Positions 1 through 7,752 of a DNA stretch of 26,919 bases are shown here, piece by piece. The position numbers were made by a program, and so were the translations under genes. The stretch's first letter is position 1, and each line of letters begins with the position of its first letter. The notes beneath the pieces are model-generated. The model saw only the letters and a list, made by a program, of their open reading frames with translations, was not told the DNA's origin and did not search any database. Source of the DNA: Candidatus Rifleibacteriota bacterium. Lineage in GTDB: Bacteria > Riflebacteria > Ozemobacteria > Ozemobacterales > Ozemobacteraceae. The DNA is taken from assembly GCA_017526725.1 (NCBI GenBank), contig JAFXRA010000197.1, positions 1-26,919 on the forward strand. Direction: 5' to 3'.

Positions 1-1476
1 AGCCTTTTCAACTACTGCAAGCCCAAGAATGTGCTCAGACTTCTTTTCCAGAGAAGCTGCTGCTGAAAACAAATTGTGTTCTGCCATGCCTTTTAGAGAA
101 AGAATATCGGTAACAACAGGCTTACCTTCAGTTATCGTGCCAGTTTTATCTAGTACTACGGTTGTTACCGACTGAGTATTTTCTAAAGCAGCGGCAGATT
201 TTATCAGAATACCAGATTGTGCTGCACGCCCAGTTCCAACCATTATTGCAACAGGTGTTGCCAAACCTAAGGCACAGGGGCATGAAATAACAAGCACAGA
301 GATAGCCATAGAAAGAGCAAATTCAAAGCTTTGCCCGACCAAAAGCCAGACTACAGCAGTAATTAATGCAATTATAATAACGGTTGGAACAAATATTTCG
401 CTTATCTTATCAGCCAATCTAGCCATTGGTGCTTTTGTCGCCGCCGCTGTTTCAACCAGTTCAACAATTTTGGCTACAGTTGTTTCTTTTCCTACTTTTG
501 TGGCTTTAAATTTTATAAAACCATTTTTATTAATAGTGCCTGCAGCAACCTCATTTCCAACTGTTTTTTCAACAGGAATGCTTTCGCCAGTTAAAGCAGA
601 CTGATCAACAGAAGTATTTCCTTCGGTTATAATCCCATCTACCGGAATACTCATTCCTGGTTTAACAATGACAATATCCCCAACCACAACCTGCTCGACC
701 GGGATTTCTCCTTCCACAGTATTTCGCTCTACAATAGCCGTTTTAGGAGCCAAATCCATCAGCATAGCAATAGCTTCTGAGGTTTTGCCCTTAGAACGTG
801 TTTCCAAGAATTTTCCTAAAGTTACAAGAGTTAGAATTGTAGCGGCTGACTCAAAATATAGATTTGAAGAATAGGCTTTAACCATTTCCAAATCGTTATG
901 ACCAAGAGCATAACTGATCTTGAACAGAGCAAAGCAGCCATATAATAATGCTGCCGAAGAACCAGTCATAATCAGAGAATCCATATTTGGAGCCTTATGG
1001 ATAAAATTCTTTGTGCCGCTTATAAAATATTTCTGATTGATAAATACTATGGGTAAAGTAAGCAAAAATTGAATTAAAGCAAAAGACATAGCGTTTTCTG
1101 TGCCGCAAAGCCAGGATGGAAGCGGAAGATTAACCATATGTCCCATAGAAACCCAATACAAAGGTATTAAGAATACAAAAGAAAAAATGATGCGCTTCTT
1201 CATTACAACCAATTCATCAGAAGCTTTATTAGCGGATTTCTTATCTGGCTTTTCTATACTAATTTCTTTTACTACTGACGCACCGTAACCACCGTCAACA
1301 ACAGCAGCAATTATAGCGTCATCATTTGTCTGCTTTTCATCATAATCAACAACCATTGAGTTAGTAAGCAAATTCACATTTACTTCTTTTACGCCGCTGA
1401 TTTTTCTGACAACCTTATCCACATAAGCAGAACATGCAGTACAGCTCATTCCAGTTATATCATATTTTCTCTGCAT
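1..1476 (-). CDS. copA: Heavy-metal (copper-type) P1B ATPase, 3' end cut off by window edge
   Basis: I translated this frame directly; it is open for 492 codons from an ATG at 1476 and runs off the left edge, so the C-terminal ATP-binding and last membrane parts are missing (relatives are about 740-850 aa). The N-terminus has one heavy-metal-associated domain with GMSCTAC (Cys12, Cys15). A membrane region follows, then the actuator motif TGES (296-299), the transmembrane metal-binding CPC (399-401) and the phosphorylation motif DKTGT (Asp443). CPC with DKTGT is the signature of Cu+-exporting P1B ATPases, which pump copper from the cytoplasm at the cost of ATP. The start follows a plausible SD (AAGG). 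One oddity: the usual SEHP motif reads SEHI (480-483). Copper specificity is inferred from the family, not proven. Confidence 0.93.
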   Translation of the reverse strand, partial: MQRKYDITGMSCTACSAYVDKVVRKISGVKEVNVNLLTNSMVVDYDEKQTNDDAIIAAVVDGGYGASVVKEISIEKPDKKSANKASDELVVMKKRIIFSFVFLIPLYWVSMGHMVNLPLPSWLCGTENAMSFALIQFLLTLPIVFINQKYFISGTKNFIHKAPNMDSLIMTGSSAALLYGCFALFKISYALGHNDLEMVKAYSSNLYFESAATILTLVTLGKFLETRSKGKTSEAIAMLMDLAPKTAIVERNTVEGEIPVEQVVVGDIVIVKPGMSIPVDGIITEGNTSVDQSALTGESIPVEKTVGNEVAAGTINKNGFIKFKATKVGKETTVAKIVELVETAAATKAPMARLADKISEIFVPTVIIIALITAVVWLLVGQSFEFALSMAISVLVISCPCALGLATPVAIMVGTGRAAQSGILIKSAAALENTQSVTTVVLDKTGTITEGKPVVTDILSLKGMAEHNLFSAAASLEKKSEHILGLAVVEKA

Positions 1477-1499
1477 AAAAACAACCTTGAGACATAAAT

Positions 1500-1543
1500 T
1501 AAAAAGCCCGACTCGGCTTATATTATAACCAAATCAGGCTTTT
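1500..1543 (-). terminator. Rho-independent terminator after the flotillin gene
   Basis: Arms at 1543-1534 and 1511-1502 (AAAAGCCTGA / CCGGGCTTTT-type pairing with one mismatch) are followed on the minus strand by a T-rich tail. It lies about 30 bp after the flotillin stop and separates that gene from copA. Confidence 0.7.
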
Positions 1544-1548
1544 GTAAA
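1522..1548 (-). promoter_or_regulatory. Candidate promoter of the copper ATPase gene
   Basis: On the minus strand TTTACA (1548-1543) and a perfect TATAAT (1527-1522) lie 15 bp apart, about 45 bp upstream of the copA ATG. The -10 sits inside the loop of the terminator hairpin of the preceding flotillin gene, so the same bases would serve both signals. The spacer is shorter than ideal, so this is tentative. Confidence 0.4.
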
Positions 1549-1573
1549 TATTACCTTTTTATCAGAAAAGATA

Positions 1574-3127
1574 TTATCTTTTCTTTGGCATCACAGCAGT
1601 ATTAGCAGAATTTTCCATGTTTTCCTTTTTGTCTTCCTTAAGATGACCTAAGTAGCTTGGAAGTTCAACTCCAGCCATGCCTGCTATATCTTGCAGAGGA
1701 GGCAATGATTTTGCGAAATTGGAAACAAAGTTAGAAGTTGTTGAACCATTTTCACTGCCGGAATCCCAAACAGTAATCTTATCAATCTTAAGATTCTGAA
1801 TAGCTTCAACCTGCTTGCCAACGATATTTTCAATCTTTTCAACCATCAACAAAGTAGAAAGTGCTCTGGCATCACCATTAACACTCTTAAGCAGTTCTGC
1901 ATAACCATTTGCCTTAGCAGCAAGAACTTTCTTAATACCTTCTGCTTCTGCTTCGTATTTCTTCAATAGAGCGTCTGCCTGACCTTGAGCTTCAGTACTG
2001 ATTCTAGAAGCTTCGGCCTGAGCATCGAGTTCAATTTTTCTCTTTTCGATTTCTTTATTAACGATTTCTTCTGCTTTCAAACGTTCTAATTCAGCAAAAT
2101 ACTGAGCCTTGTTAATTTCAGTCTGGCTGTTTCTTCTAGCTATTTCAGCATTTTTTTCAGCTTCAGCCTGAGCAATCAAATATTGAGAATTGGAAACAAC
2201 GATAGCAGCCTTAGATTTGTTTTCGCCTTCGATTGCTTCAGCTTCTTTCTGCTGTATATAAATACGGCGGCCAGCTTCTGCTTCCTTCTGCCCCATTTCA
2301 GCTTCTGCGTTTCTCTTTGAAACTTCAATAGCTTTGCGGCTGTTAGCTTCAGCTTCACCGATTACTGCTTCGGCTTCTTTTTTCTGAACGTAAATACGGC
2401 GGTCTGCTTCTGCTTCTTTCTGACCTTTATCAGCTTCTGCCTGGTTCTTGGCAACTTCAATAGTCTTTTCTCTATTTGAAGCAGATTCACCGATAGCACC
2501 TAATTTAACCTGTTCAGCAACATCGATTTTAGCTCGTTCAACAGCTTCAGCAGCGGCTTTTTTACCAATGCTTTCGATGTAGTTAGAACTGTCTGTAAGG
2601 TCTGTGATGTTAACGTTGATAAGCTTCAAGCCTATTTTGTTCAATTCAGGTTCAACGTTTTGTCTGACTTCCTGTAAGAATCTTTCACGGTCCTGGTTGA
2701 TTTCTTCGATTTTCAAAGAAGCAACAGTAAGACGTAACTGACCGAAAATTATTTCTTTAGCTAAATCTTCAACATCTTTTATTGAAATATTAAGCAGTCT
2801 TTCTGCTGCATTATTCATAATTGCTTCTTCAGTACTAATACCAACAGTAAATGTTGCAGGAACGTTAATACGAATATTCTGCTTAGAAAGAGCATTCTGA
2901 AGAGGAATATTAATGGTCATAGGAGTAAGACTCAAGTATGAATAATCTTGAATCATAGGCCATACAAAAGTTCCGCCGCCATGGAGACATTTTGCAGAAC
3001 GATTGCCACCAACACTACCGAAAATAACAAGTATTTTATCAGATGGGCATCGTCTATAACGATTTACAACAAACATTACACAAATAAGTAAAGCAAAAAT
3101 CCCAGCGCCTACAACTATTGGCCACAT
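1574..3127 (-). CDS. Flotillin-family (SPFH/PHB) membrane protein
   Basis: This 517-residue protein has an N-terminal membrane segment (about residues 3-22), an SPFH/prohibitin-like domain (about 25-200) and a very long Glu-Ala-rich coiled coil (about 200-420) with many AEAE/EAEA repeats, then a C-terminal tail (about 420-517). This is the architecture of bacterial FloT/YqiK flotillins, which oligomerise on the inner face of the membrane and scaffold membrane microdomains. A strong SD (AAGGAGAT) eight bases before the ATG fixes the start. The coiled coil contains a near-identical duplication of about 43 residues (224-267 and 268-309). The nfeD gene, the usual flotillin partner, is the next gene upstream but is separated by 0.46 kb of hairpin DNA. 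Family call is firm; the client process is unknown. Confidence 0.92.
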   Translation of the reverse strand: MWPIVVGAGIFALLICVMFVVNRYRRCPSDKILVIFGSVGGNRSAKCLHGGGTFVWPMIQDYSYLSLTPMTINIPLQNALSKQNIRINVPATFTVGISTEEAIMNNAAERLLNISIKDVEDLAKEIIFGQLRLTVASLKIEEINQDRERFLQEVRQNVEPELNKIGLKLINVNITDLTDSSNYIESIGKKAAAEAVERAKIDVAEQVKLGAIGESASNREKTIEVAKNQAEADKGQKEAEADRRIYVQKKEAEAVIGEAEANSRKAIEVSKRNAEAEMGQKEAEAGRRIYIQQKEAEAIEGENKSKAAIVVSNSQYLIAQAEAEKNAEIARRNSQTEINKAQYFAELERLKAEEIVNKEIEKRKIELDAQAEASRISTEAQGQADALLKKYEAEAEGIKKVLAAKANGYAELLKSVNGDARALSTLLMVEKIENIVGKQVEAIQNLKIDKITVWDSGSENGSTTSNFVSNFAKSLPPLQDIAGMAGVELPSYLGHLKEDKKENMENSANTAVMPKKR

Positions 3128-3249
3128 AAAAAAATCTCCTTGGAATATTTTTTATTATCTTAGCATATAAATATAGTAATTGGTAGTTATTGTTATTCTT
3201 TGGGTTATGATTGGTGTTGTTGTTCAGAGCCTAAGGTTCTGTGGAAATA

Positions 3250-3304
3250 GTGGGACAGTTGCTTAAAGCAACTTGTGGGACGGCGACTGAAGTCGCCCGT
3301 GGGA
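3250..3304. repeat. GTGGGAC units alternating with different palindromes
   Basis: GTGGGA(C) occurs at 3250, 3275 and 3299, a spacing of 25 and 24 bp. Between the copies lie two perfect but unrelated palindromes: GTTGCTTAAAGCAAC (3258-3272) and GGCGACTGAAGTCGCC (3282-3297). The constant part is the boundary word, while the palindromes differ in sequence and keep their pairing. This suggests selection for secondary structure. Confidence 0.75.
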
Positions 3305-3349
3305 ATTGAATAACGAAAGTTCTAATTGTTCGTCATTTCCTTTACTGAT

Positions 3350-3513
3350 GCTCCCCCAAAGGCTTTTTGCCTATTGGGGGAGCTGTCACGAAGTGACTGA
3401 GGGGGGAGCAAAGCGTTAGCTTTGCGTAATTCTTCTAAGAATCAACGCAATGCCTTTGCATTGCTCCCCCTTTCGTCAGCTGATGCTGACACTTCCCCCG
3501 CCTATAGCGGGGG
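3350..3513. repeat. Nested array of seven short hairpins
   Basis: In order: GCTCCCCCAA/TTGGGGGAGC with an inner AGGC/GCCT (3350-3383); GTCAC-GAA-GTGAC (3385-3397); GCAAAGC-GTTA-GCTTTGC (3408-3425); ATTCTT-CT-AAGAAT (3429-3442); GCAATGC-CTTT-GCATTGC (3447-3464); GTCAGC-TGAT-GCTGAC (3475-3490); CCCCCGC-CTATA-GCGGGGG (3495-3513). The third to fifth are enclosed by an outer stem GGGGGAGCA (3402-3410) / TGCTCCCCC (3462-3470), so a branched fold is possible. It looks like a multi-copy intergenic repeat of the REP/BIME kind; copy number cannot be seen here. Confidence 0.75.
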
Positions 3514-3586
3514 CAGATCTTTTATACTACCAACTCTTCGAACTACTACAACTAACAGTTAACCGACAACTGTCAACAGATAACTC

Positions 3587-4276
3587 TCAGCAAGGCAATT
3601 TATGAACATTCTTGGTTACTGCTAAAACGTTTCCTTCTTTTATTGAAACAACCTGAATTTCAGTGCCTGATTTTATTTCTTCGTTGTCTGCCGAAACAGC
3701 ATCCCTTGTTTCTAGACTGCCGGAAACCTCAACTTGAACCTGACCAGTTCCATTGGCTGGAATAGTTAAATAAACAGTTCCTATTTTACCTATTGAAGTC
3801 GTAATAACTTTATTTCCAGAACTAGTTAGTCTCATTAAGCTTCGGGTAACCTTTGTTAAAATCCAGGCCATAAAAACCCCACCGACAAAACCAGCTATTA
3901 CAGCTGGAACAGCACCGAAACCGCTTGATTTCATCATAGCAAGGCCAATCAAACCAAACATCATCAAAAAGGCACTTATATTCTGTAAAGAAAATTCTAT
4001 TAATCTGTTTTTATATTTTACCGGCAAGGCATCTGTTTCAAGAATATCAGGAATTCCATTTCCATCTAAATCCTGAAGCATAGACATATCAGCGCTCCCA
4101 TCGGCTTCTATAGCTCCACCACCATCTGCACCATCAACTCCATCAGAGCCGCTAAATCCTACAAGAACAGAAATACCTCTAAGAATAAAAAACACCGAAC
4201 CTAAACCGGCACAGATACTGAATATAATTTCTATAACAGACATTGAAGCAAAAAATTCAGCCATATTCTTTACCAT
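3587..4276 (-). CDS. NfeD-like membrane protein with a calcium-loop-like insert
   Basis: This 229-residue protein has an N-terminal membrane helix (about 15-40), two further helices (about 98-116 and 119-141) and a C-terminal beta-rich segment (about 155-222) fitting the OB-fold of NfeD proteins. NfeD proteins sit in the membrane and work with flotillin-type proteins, and a flotillin gene is next downstream. Between the first and second helix is a Gly/Asp-rich linker with D-x-D-x-N-G-I-P-D-x-x-E (69-80), a spacing typical of EF-hand or thrombospondin-type-3 Ca2+ loops. The ATG overlaps the stop of the upstream TPR gene by 7 bp without a good SD, suggesting translational coupling; Met5 is an alternative start. 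Confidence 0.82.
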   Translation of the reverse strand: MVKNMAEFFASMSVIEIIFSICAGLGSVFFILRGISVLVGFSGSDGVDGADGGGAIEADGSADMSMLQDLDGNGIPDILETDALPVKYKNRLIEFSLQNISAFLMMFGLIGLAMMKSSGFGAVPAVIAGFVGGVFMAWILTKVTRSLMRLTSSGNKVITTSIGKIGTVYLTIPANGTGQVQVEVSGSLETRDAVSADNEEIKSGTEIQVVSIKEGNVLAVTKNVHKLPC

Positions 4277-6585
4277 TCATAAGGAGCGCCCTGCTGCATA
4301 GCCCAGACAGCCGCTTCTTTCCAACCTTTGTCAAAATCGTTTGCAGTAATATTGAAAACTTCTTTAACTGTTGAATCAAAATCAGAACCTTCACTAATCT
4401 TTGAAATGAAGTTCATCATTTGTTTGCAGCCTTTTCCAAGACCGCCGGATTTCTTAATCAAATAACTTGTCATAAGATATGACTGAGCAGTAGCGGTTTC
4501 TAATATAGCCGGCGTTGTATAACCTTCTGTAAAAATTGAATTAAGCATACTTAAAGTAGATATTTTAGCCATTTGAGTATCAATGCTTTTCTGAGCAACA
4601 AGCAATCTATATCTTAAAGTATATCTGCTTCCCGCTAATATTTCAGCCAAGCCCATCTTCATCCAGTAGCTTTTGGAATCTGCGTCTTTTGCCTTGGAAT
4701 CAATATGATTTATCATATATCTGCACAAAGCTGAAGCTAAAAGATGCTTAGGATACTCTTCTATAAGAGAAGTAACTTCTTCTTCTGTAAAGGCATTAAA
4801 ATTGGCCATAATAATATTGCGAATCATATCTTTATCATAATAGTTGGAAGTTACGATTATCAAATCTTTCGATTTATCGTAATTTACTACCATAGGCCCC
4901 ATATTTTCAGCTGAAATAAACCTAATATTAACAGGCTCTTTAATTCCGCCTATTCTAGAAGCAATACGACTGTACATTTCAGTAAGCTCGCCATGAATCA
5001 TTGCTCTGCCGCTTTCATCAATGTTTTGCCCTAAAGATATTTTGAAATTGCCCAAAATAATCGGTGCGCCAGAATCTGTAATTCCAGGTGCTAACTCTTT
5101 CTTATTCTCAGCTTTCTGAATAATTCTTTCCGGAACTTTCATACTGATAAAACCTTGAGAAAATTCAGAAAGTTTGTTGTTTATCTGCGCATAAAGATTT
5201 TTATCTTCTTGTTCAAGAACAGGAAGAGCAATAAAGAACCTCAGAACATCTATGCGGTTAGGATTCATCTTAAATGCTTTTCTAAGCCATTCAAAAGCTT
5301 CCTTTATGCGGTTGGACTTGAAGAAATAGTAAGCTTCCATATAGCAGTACATACTTCTTTCTCCAGAACGCGGCTTCCATAAGTTTAAAGCTTTACGCGC
5401 TTCACTAAGCCTATCTAAGGTTAAAACAATAGAAATATAAATAGGATATGCTTCCGGATCTGAGAAAGGCAAACAGCTTGCTGCTTCATCAAGAATCAAA
5501 TTAACATCTTCCAGTCTTCCATCCTGCACAGCAAAAATTCCAGCAGTCAAATTGACCGAAGGCATGTTGTAACCTCTCTTAAAAGCATTTACTAATCTTC
5601 TAGCTGCTTTTTCCCTTTCATTCTTCTGAATCATATAATTAACCCATAGAAGTTCTATTTCAGGATTTCCAGGGTCTCTGATTCCTGCTTCCTGCAAAGC
5701 TTCACCGGCTTCTTTGGTTTTATGAAGTTCCAATAAGATACGGGCTCCTGTAATATAGGCTTCTGCAGAATTGGGATTCTGTTTGCTATATTGTTCTACA
5801 AGTCCTAAAGCTTTTTCCCATTGATCAAAATCATATAAAGCCCTGAAATAGCCTCCGGCAAAAGTTGCTGCATGATAATCGTTTATCATGGCTTTTACAA
5901 AAAGCAACAGCGCATTGTATGGGTCTTTTTTTATATTATCTTCAACAACCTTTAAAGCATCTGTATTTCTACCTAAATACCAGGCACAAAGGGCAGAAAG
6001 TCCGTAACCATCCGCTGTTTCTGGATACCGTTTTTCATATTCTTCTGCCAAAGCCAGAGCAAGATACATCTGCCCTCTTTCTAATGCCTTTAAAACAGCC
6101 TCATAATGAAGTTTAGAGTTAGAAAGCTTTTCTATAAGCTTAGGCAGATTTTCTGATATTTCTGCAAAATGGTCTGTTAGTTTTGCAGGATCAACCGGTA
6201 TAGGTCGAGGTTTTTGAGGAAGACGAGGAAGATATCTTTGAGCAGTCTTATTGTTAAGACCTAATGCGCTGGCTTTTCTAAGCCATTCAGCACCTAGCAA
6301 AGGTCTTCCATCTTGAATTTCAATCAATCCAAGCATATTTATAAGATTAACATTTCTGTTTCCGTCAAAATAAAGCCTTAAAGCATAAAGTCTGGCATCA
6401 TCAAATTTACCATCTGCCAAACACTGCTTAGCTCTTTCCAGCAATTCTTTGGGCTCTAAATAATTTGGCTTATTATAAGCTTCTTTAGCCTGATCAGAAG
6501 GACCGGAATTTTCCTGTGCAAAAACCAGGAAAGAATCTATCAAAAAGATAAATACTGTAATAATAATTATTATTCTTTTGCTCAT
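4270..6585 (-). CDS. Exported TPR protein with a degenerate peptidase-MA-like C-terminus
   Basis: A 771-residue protein with a clear signal peptide (hydrophobic residues 4-21, VFAQ cleavage region). Residues about 45-470 form helical TPR-type repeats. The C-terminal part (about 530-765) ends with AQSYLMTSYLIKKSGG and a final DFDKGW helix. This resembles the end of peptidase-MA-family gluzincin domains, where AxSYxxxxYL...FExxW follows the active site. The zinc site seems absent: where HExxH is expected there is YMINH (623-627), and the following AE (in LAEILAG) is kept. I infer a non-catalytic binding domain. It is translationally coupled to nfeD downstream. The start has no SD, but a near-perfect promoter places the transcript start at or next to the ATG. 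Confidence 0.75.
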   Translation of the reverse strand: MSKRIIIIITVFIFLIDSFLVFAQENSGPSDQAKEAYNKPNYLEPKELLERAKQCLADGKFDDARLYALRLYFDGNRNVNLINMLGLIEIQDGRPLLGAEWLRKASALGLNNKTAQRYLPRLPQKPRPIPVDPAKLTDHFAEISENLPKLIEKLSNSKLHYEAVLKALERGQMYLALALAEEYEKRYPETADGYGLSALCAWYLGRNTDALKVVEDNIKKDPYNALLLFVKAMINDYHAATFAGGYFRALYDFDQWEKALGLVEQYSKQNPNSAEAYITGARILLELHKTKEAGEALQEAGIRDPGNPEIELLWVNYMIQKNEREKAARRLVNAFKRGYNMPSVNLTAGIFAVQDGRLEDVNLILDEAASCLPFSDPEAYPIYISIVLTLDRLSEARKALNLWKPRSGERSMYCYMEAYYFFKSNRIKEAFEWLRKAFKMNPNRIDVLRFFIALPVLEQEDKNLYAQINNKLSEFSQGFISMKVPERIIQKAENKKELAPGITDSGAPIILGNFKISLGQNIDESGRAMIHGELTEMYSRIASRIGGIKEPVNIRFISAENMGPMVVNYDKSKDLIIVTSNYYDKDMIRNIIMANFNAFTEEEVTSLIEEYPKHLLASALCRYMINHIDSKAKDADSKSYWMKMGLAEILAGSRYTLRYRLLVAQKSIDTQMAKISTLSMLNSIFTEGYTTPAILETATAQSYLMTSYLIKKSGGLGKGCKQMMNFISKISEGSDFDSTVKEVFNITANDFDKGWKEAAVWAMQQGAPYEW

Positions 6586-6592
6586 AATATTG

Positions 6593-6620
6593 ATTATATC
6601 AAATATATTTAAACAATCAA
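6593..6620 (-). promoter_or_regulatory. Sigma-70-type promoter of the TPR-nfeD operon, possibly leaderless
   Basis: TTGATT (6620-6615) and a perfect TATAAT (6598-6593) are separated by 16 bp. Only seven bases lie between the -10 box and the ATG at 6585, so transcription would begin at or within a base or two of the start codon. No SD is present, consistent with a leaderless message. Confidence 0.65.
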
Positions 6621-6627
6621 TTGAGAT

Positions 6628-7743
6628 TTAAAGAAATAAATCGCTAATAACAGAATTCGCCATTATTACACCAAGACTAGTAAGATGAACGATTTCACAC
6701 TCTTTAACAAGTTCTCCAGCCTGTATGTGACGGTTAAGATTTAAATAGAATTCTTCTTTCTGAAATCCGAATCTTTTTTCAAATAGATTAAGATTCAACC
6801 CTTCAATCAGGAGACGTAAATGCAGCATCAAATACTCATTTCGTAAATCAGCATCAGTTAAATTCTCTTTTTCCGGTTGAATACCATTCAGCCATTGTTC
6901 AAAACAAGAAACAGCAGAATATCTGACTTTGTTTATGCAGGAAACAGCCGACGGTCCGAACCCTACATAATCCTCTGCTTCCCAATAACCTAAATTATGC
7001 CGGCATTGATAACCAGGTTTTGAATAATTTGATATTTCATAATGTTCAAAACCTGATTCCTTCAAAACTTCTTCTACGTCAAACATTTCTTCAGGGCCTA
7101 TATCATCAGGATTTTGCAGTTTTCCACTTTCTACCTTCCTATAAATAGGCGTTCCTTCTTCTACTGTTAAAAAATATGCAGATATATGCTTAAAAGGGTA
7201 GTCTGAAACCAGTTTTTTTAATTCTGGAGCAATGGAAGGACAATTAGGAACCCCTAGTATAAAATCGCCATTTATATTGTTTATACTTTCAAAAGCCCTG
7301 TCTAAAGAACGAATTACACTATTTATTCTTGCATTTCGCCCTAATAACTCTAATTCATTATTTTGCAGGCGCTGTATGCCAATGCTTAGTCTTATTTTAG
7401 GAATTTCGGAAAAATAGCTGATAATATCATCAGTTAAAGTTTCTGGATTAGTTTCAAAGGTAATTTCTTCTATTTCATTAAAGTCCAAATGGTCGCCAAT
7501 AATCTCAATTAAAGTTCGAATGCCTTTTAAACCAAGCATTGTGGGATTTCCACCGCCAATAAAAACGGTTTTAATCTTTTTGCTCAGATAATCCAGCTTG
7601 AACCATCTGTCTATTTCTTTTCTAAGATGGTTCAGATACCGGTCTATAAAATAAGTTTCTTTGGGAACTATCGAGTAAAAGCTGCAGTAATCACACTTAG
7701 AGAAACAAAAAGGCACGTGTATATAAAGACCCGTTATACTCAT
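6628..7743 (-). CDS. hemW: HemW-type radical SAM protein (heme chaperone)
   Basis: The 371-residue sequence begins LYIHVPFC-xxx-C-xx-C (Cys13, Cys17, Cys20), the radical-SAM 4Fe-4S cluster motif, followed by GGGNPTML (GGGTPS-like) and ETNPE, and contains HYEISNYSKPG and the C-terminal domain typical of HemN/HemW proteins. Length matches HemW (about 370-390) rather than the longer HemN. HemW carries heme to respiratory proteins; older annotation calls it oxygen-independent coproporphyrinogen III oxidase-like. It follows the SPOR-protein gene by 9 bp and is probably co-transcribed. The next promoter starts right after its stop. Confidence 0.92.
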   Translation of the reverse strand: MSITGLYIHVPFCFSKCDYCSFYSIVPKETYFIDRYLNHLRKEIDRWFKLDYLSKKIKTVFIGGGNPTMLGLKGIRTLIEIIGDHLDFNEIEEITFETNPETLTDDIISYFSEIPKIRLSIGIQRLQNNELELLGRNARINSVIRSLDRAFESINNINGDFILGVPNCPSIAPELKKLVSDYPFKHISAYFLTVEEGTPIYRKVESGKLQNPDDIGPEEMFDVEEVLKESGFEHYEISNYSKPGYQCRHNLGYWEAEDYVGFGPSAVSCINKVRYSAVSCFEQWLNGIQPEKENLTDADLRNEYLMLHLRLLIEGLNLNLFEKRFGFQKEEFYLNLNRHIQAGELVKECEIVHLTSLGVIMANSVISDLFL

Positions 7744-7752
7744 ATAAAACTA

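Larger units (their letters stand above)
3128..3586. other. 459-bp intergenic region with hairpin mosaic
   Basis: No credible gene is present. The part next to the flotillin gene (3128-3240) is AT-rich and probably holds its promoter and leader, but no consensus -35/-10 pair stands out. From 3250 to 3513 the DNA is clearly GC-richer than its surroundings and consists almost entirely of short inverted repeats, described separately. The final stretch up to 3586 is ordinary and directly follows the nfeD stop. Confidence 0.8.

Noticed and set aside
3350..3513. CRISPR array
   Set aside because: No constant direct repeat with unique spacers; the units are different inverted repeats, and no cas genes are present.
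3250..3513. Integron attC site or insertion-sequence ends
   Set aside because: No integrase or transposase, no core site or flanking target duplication seen.
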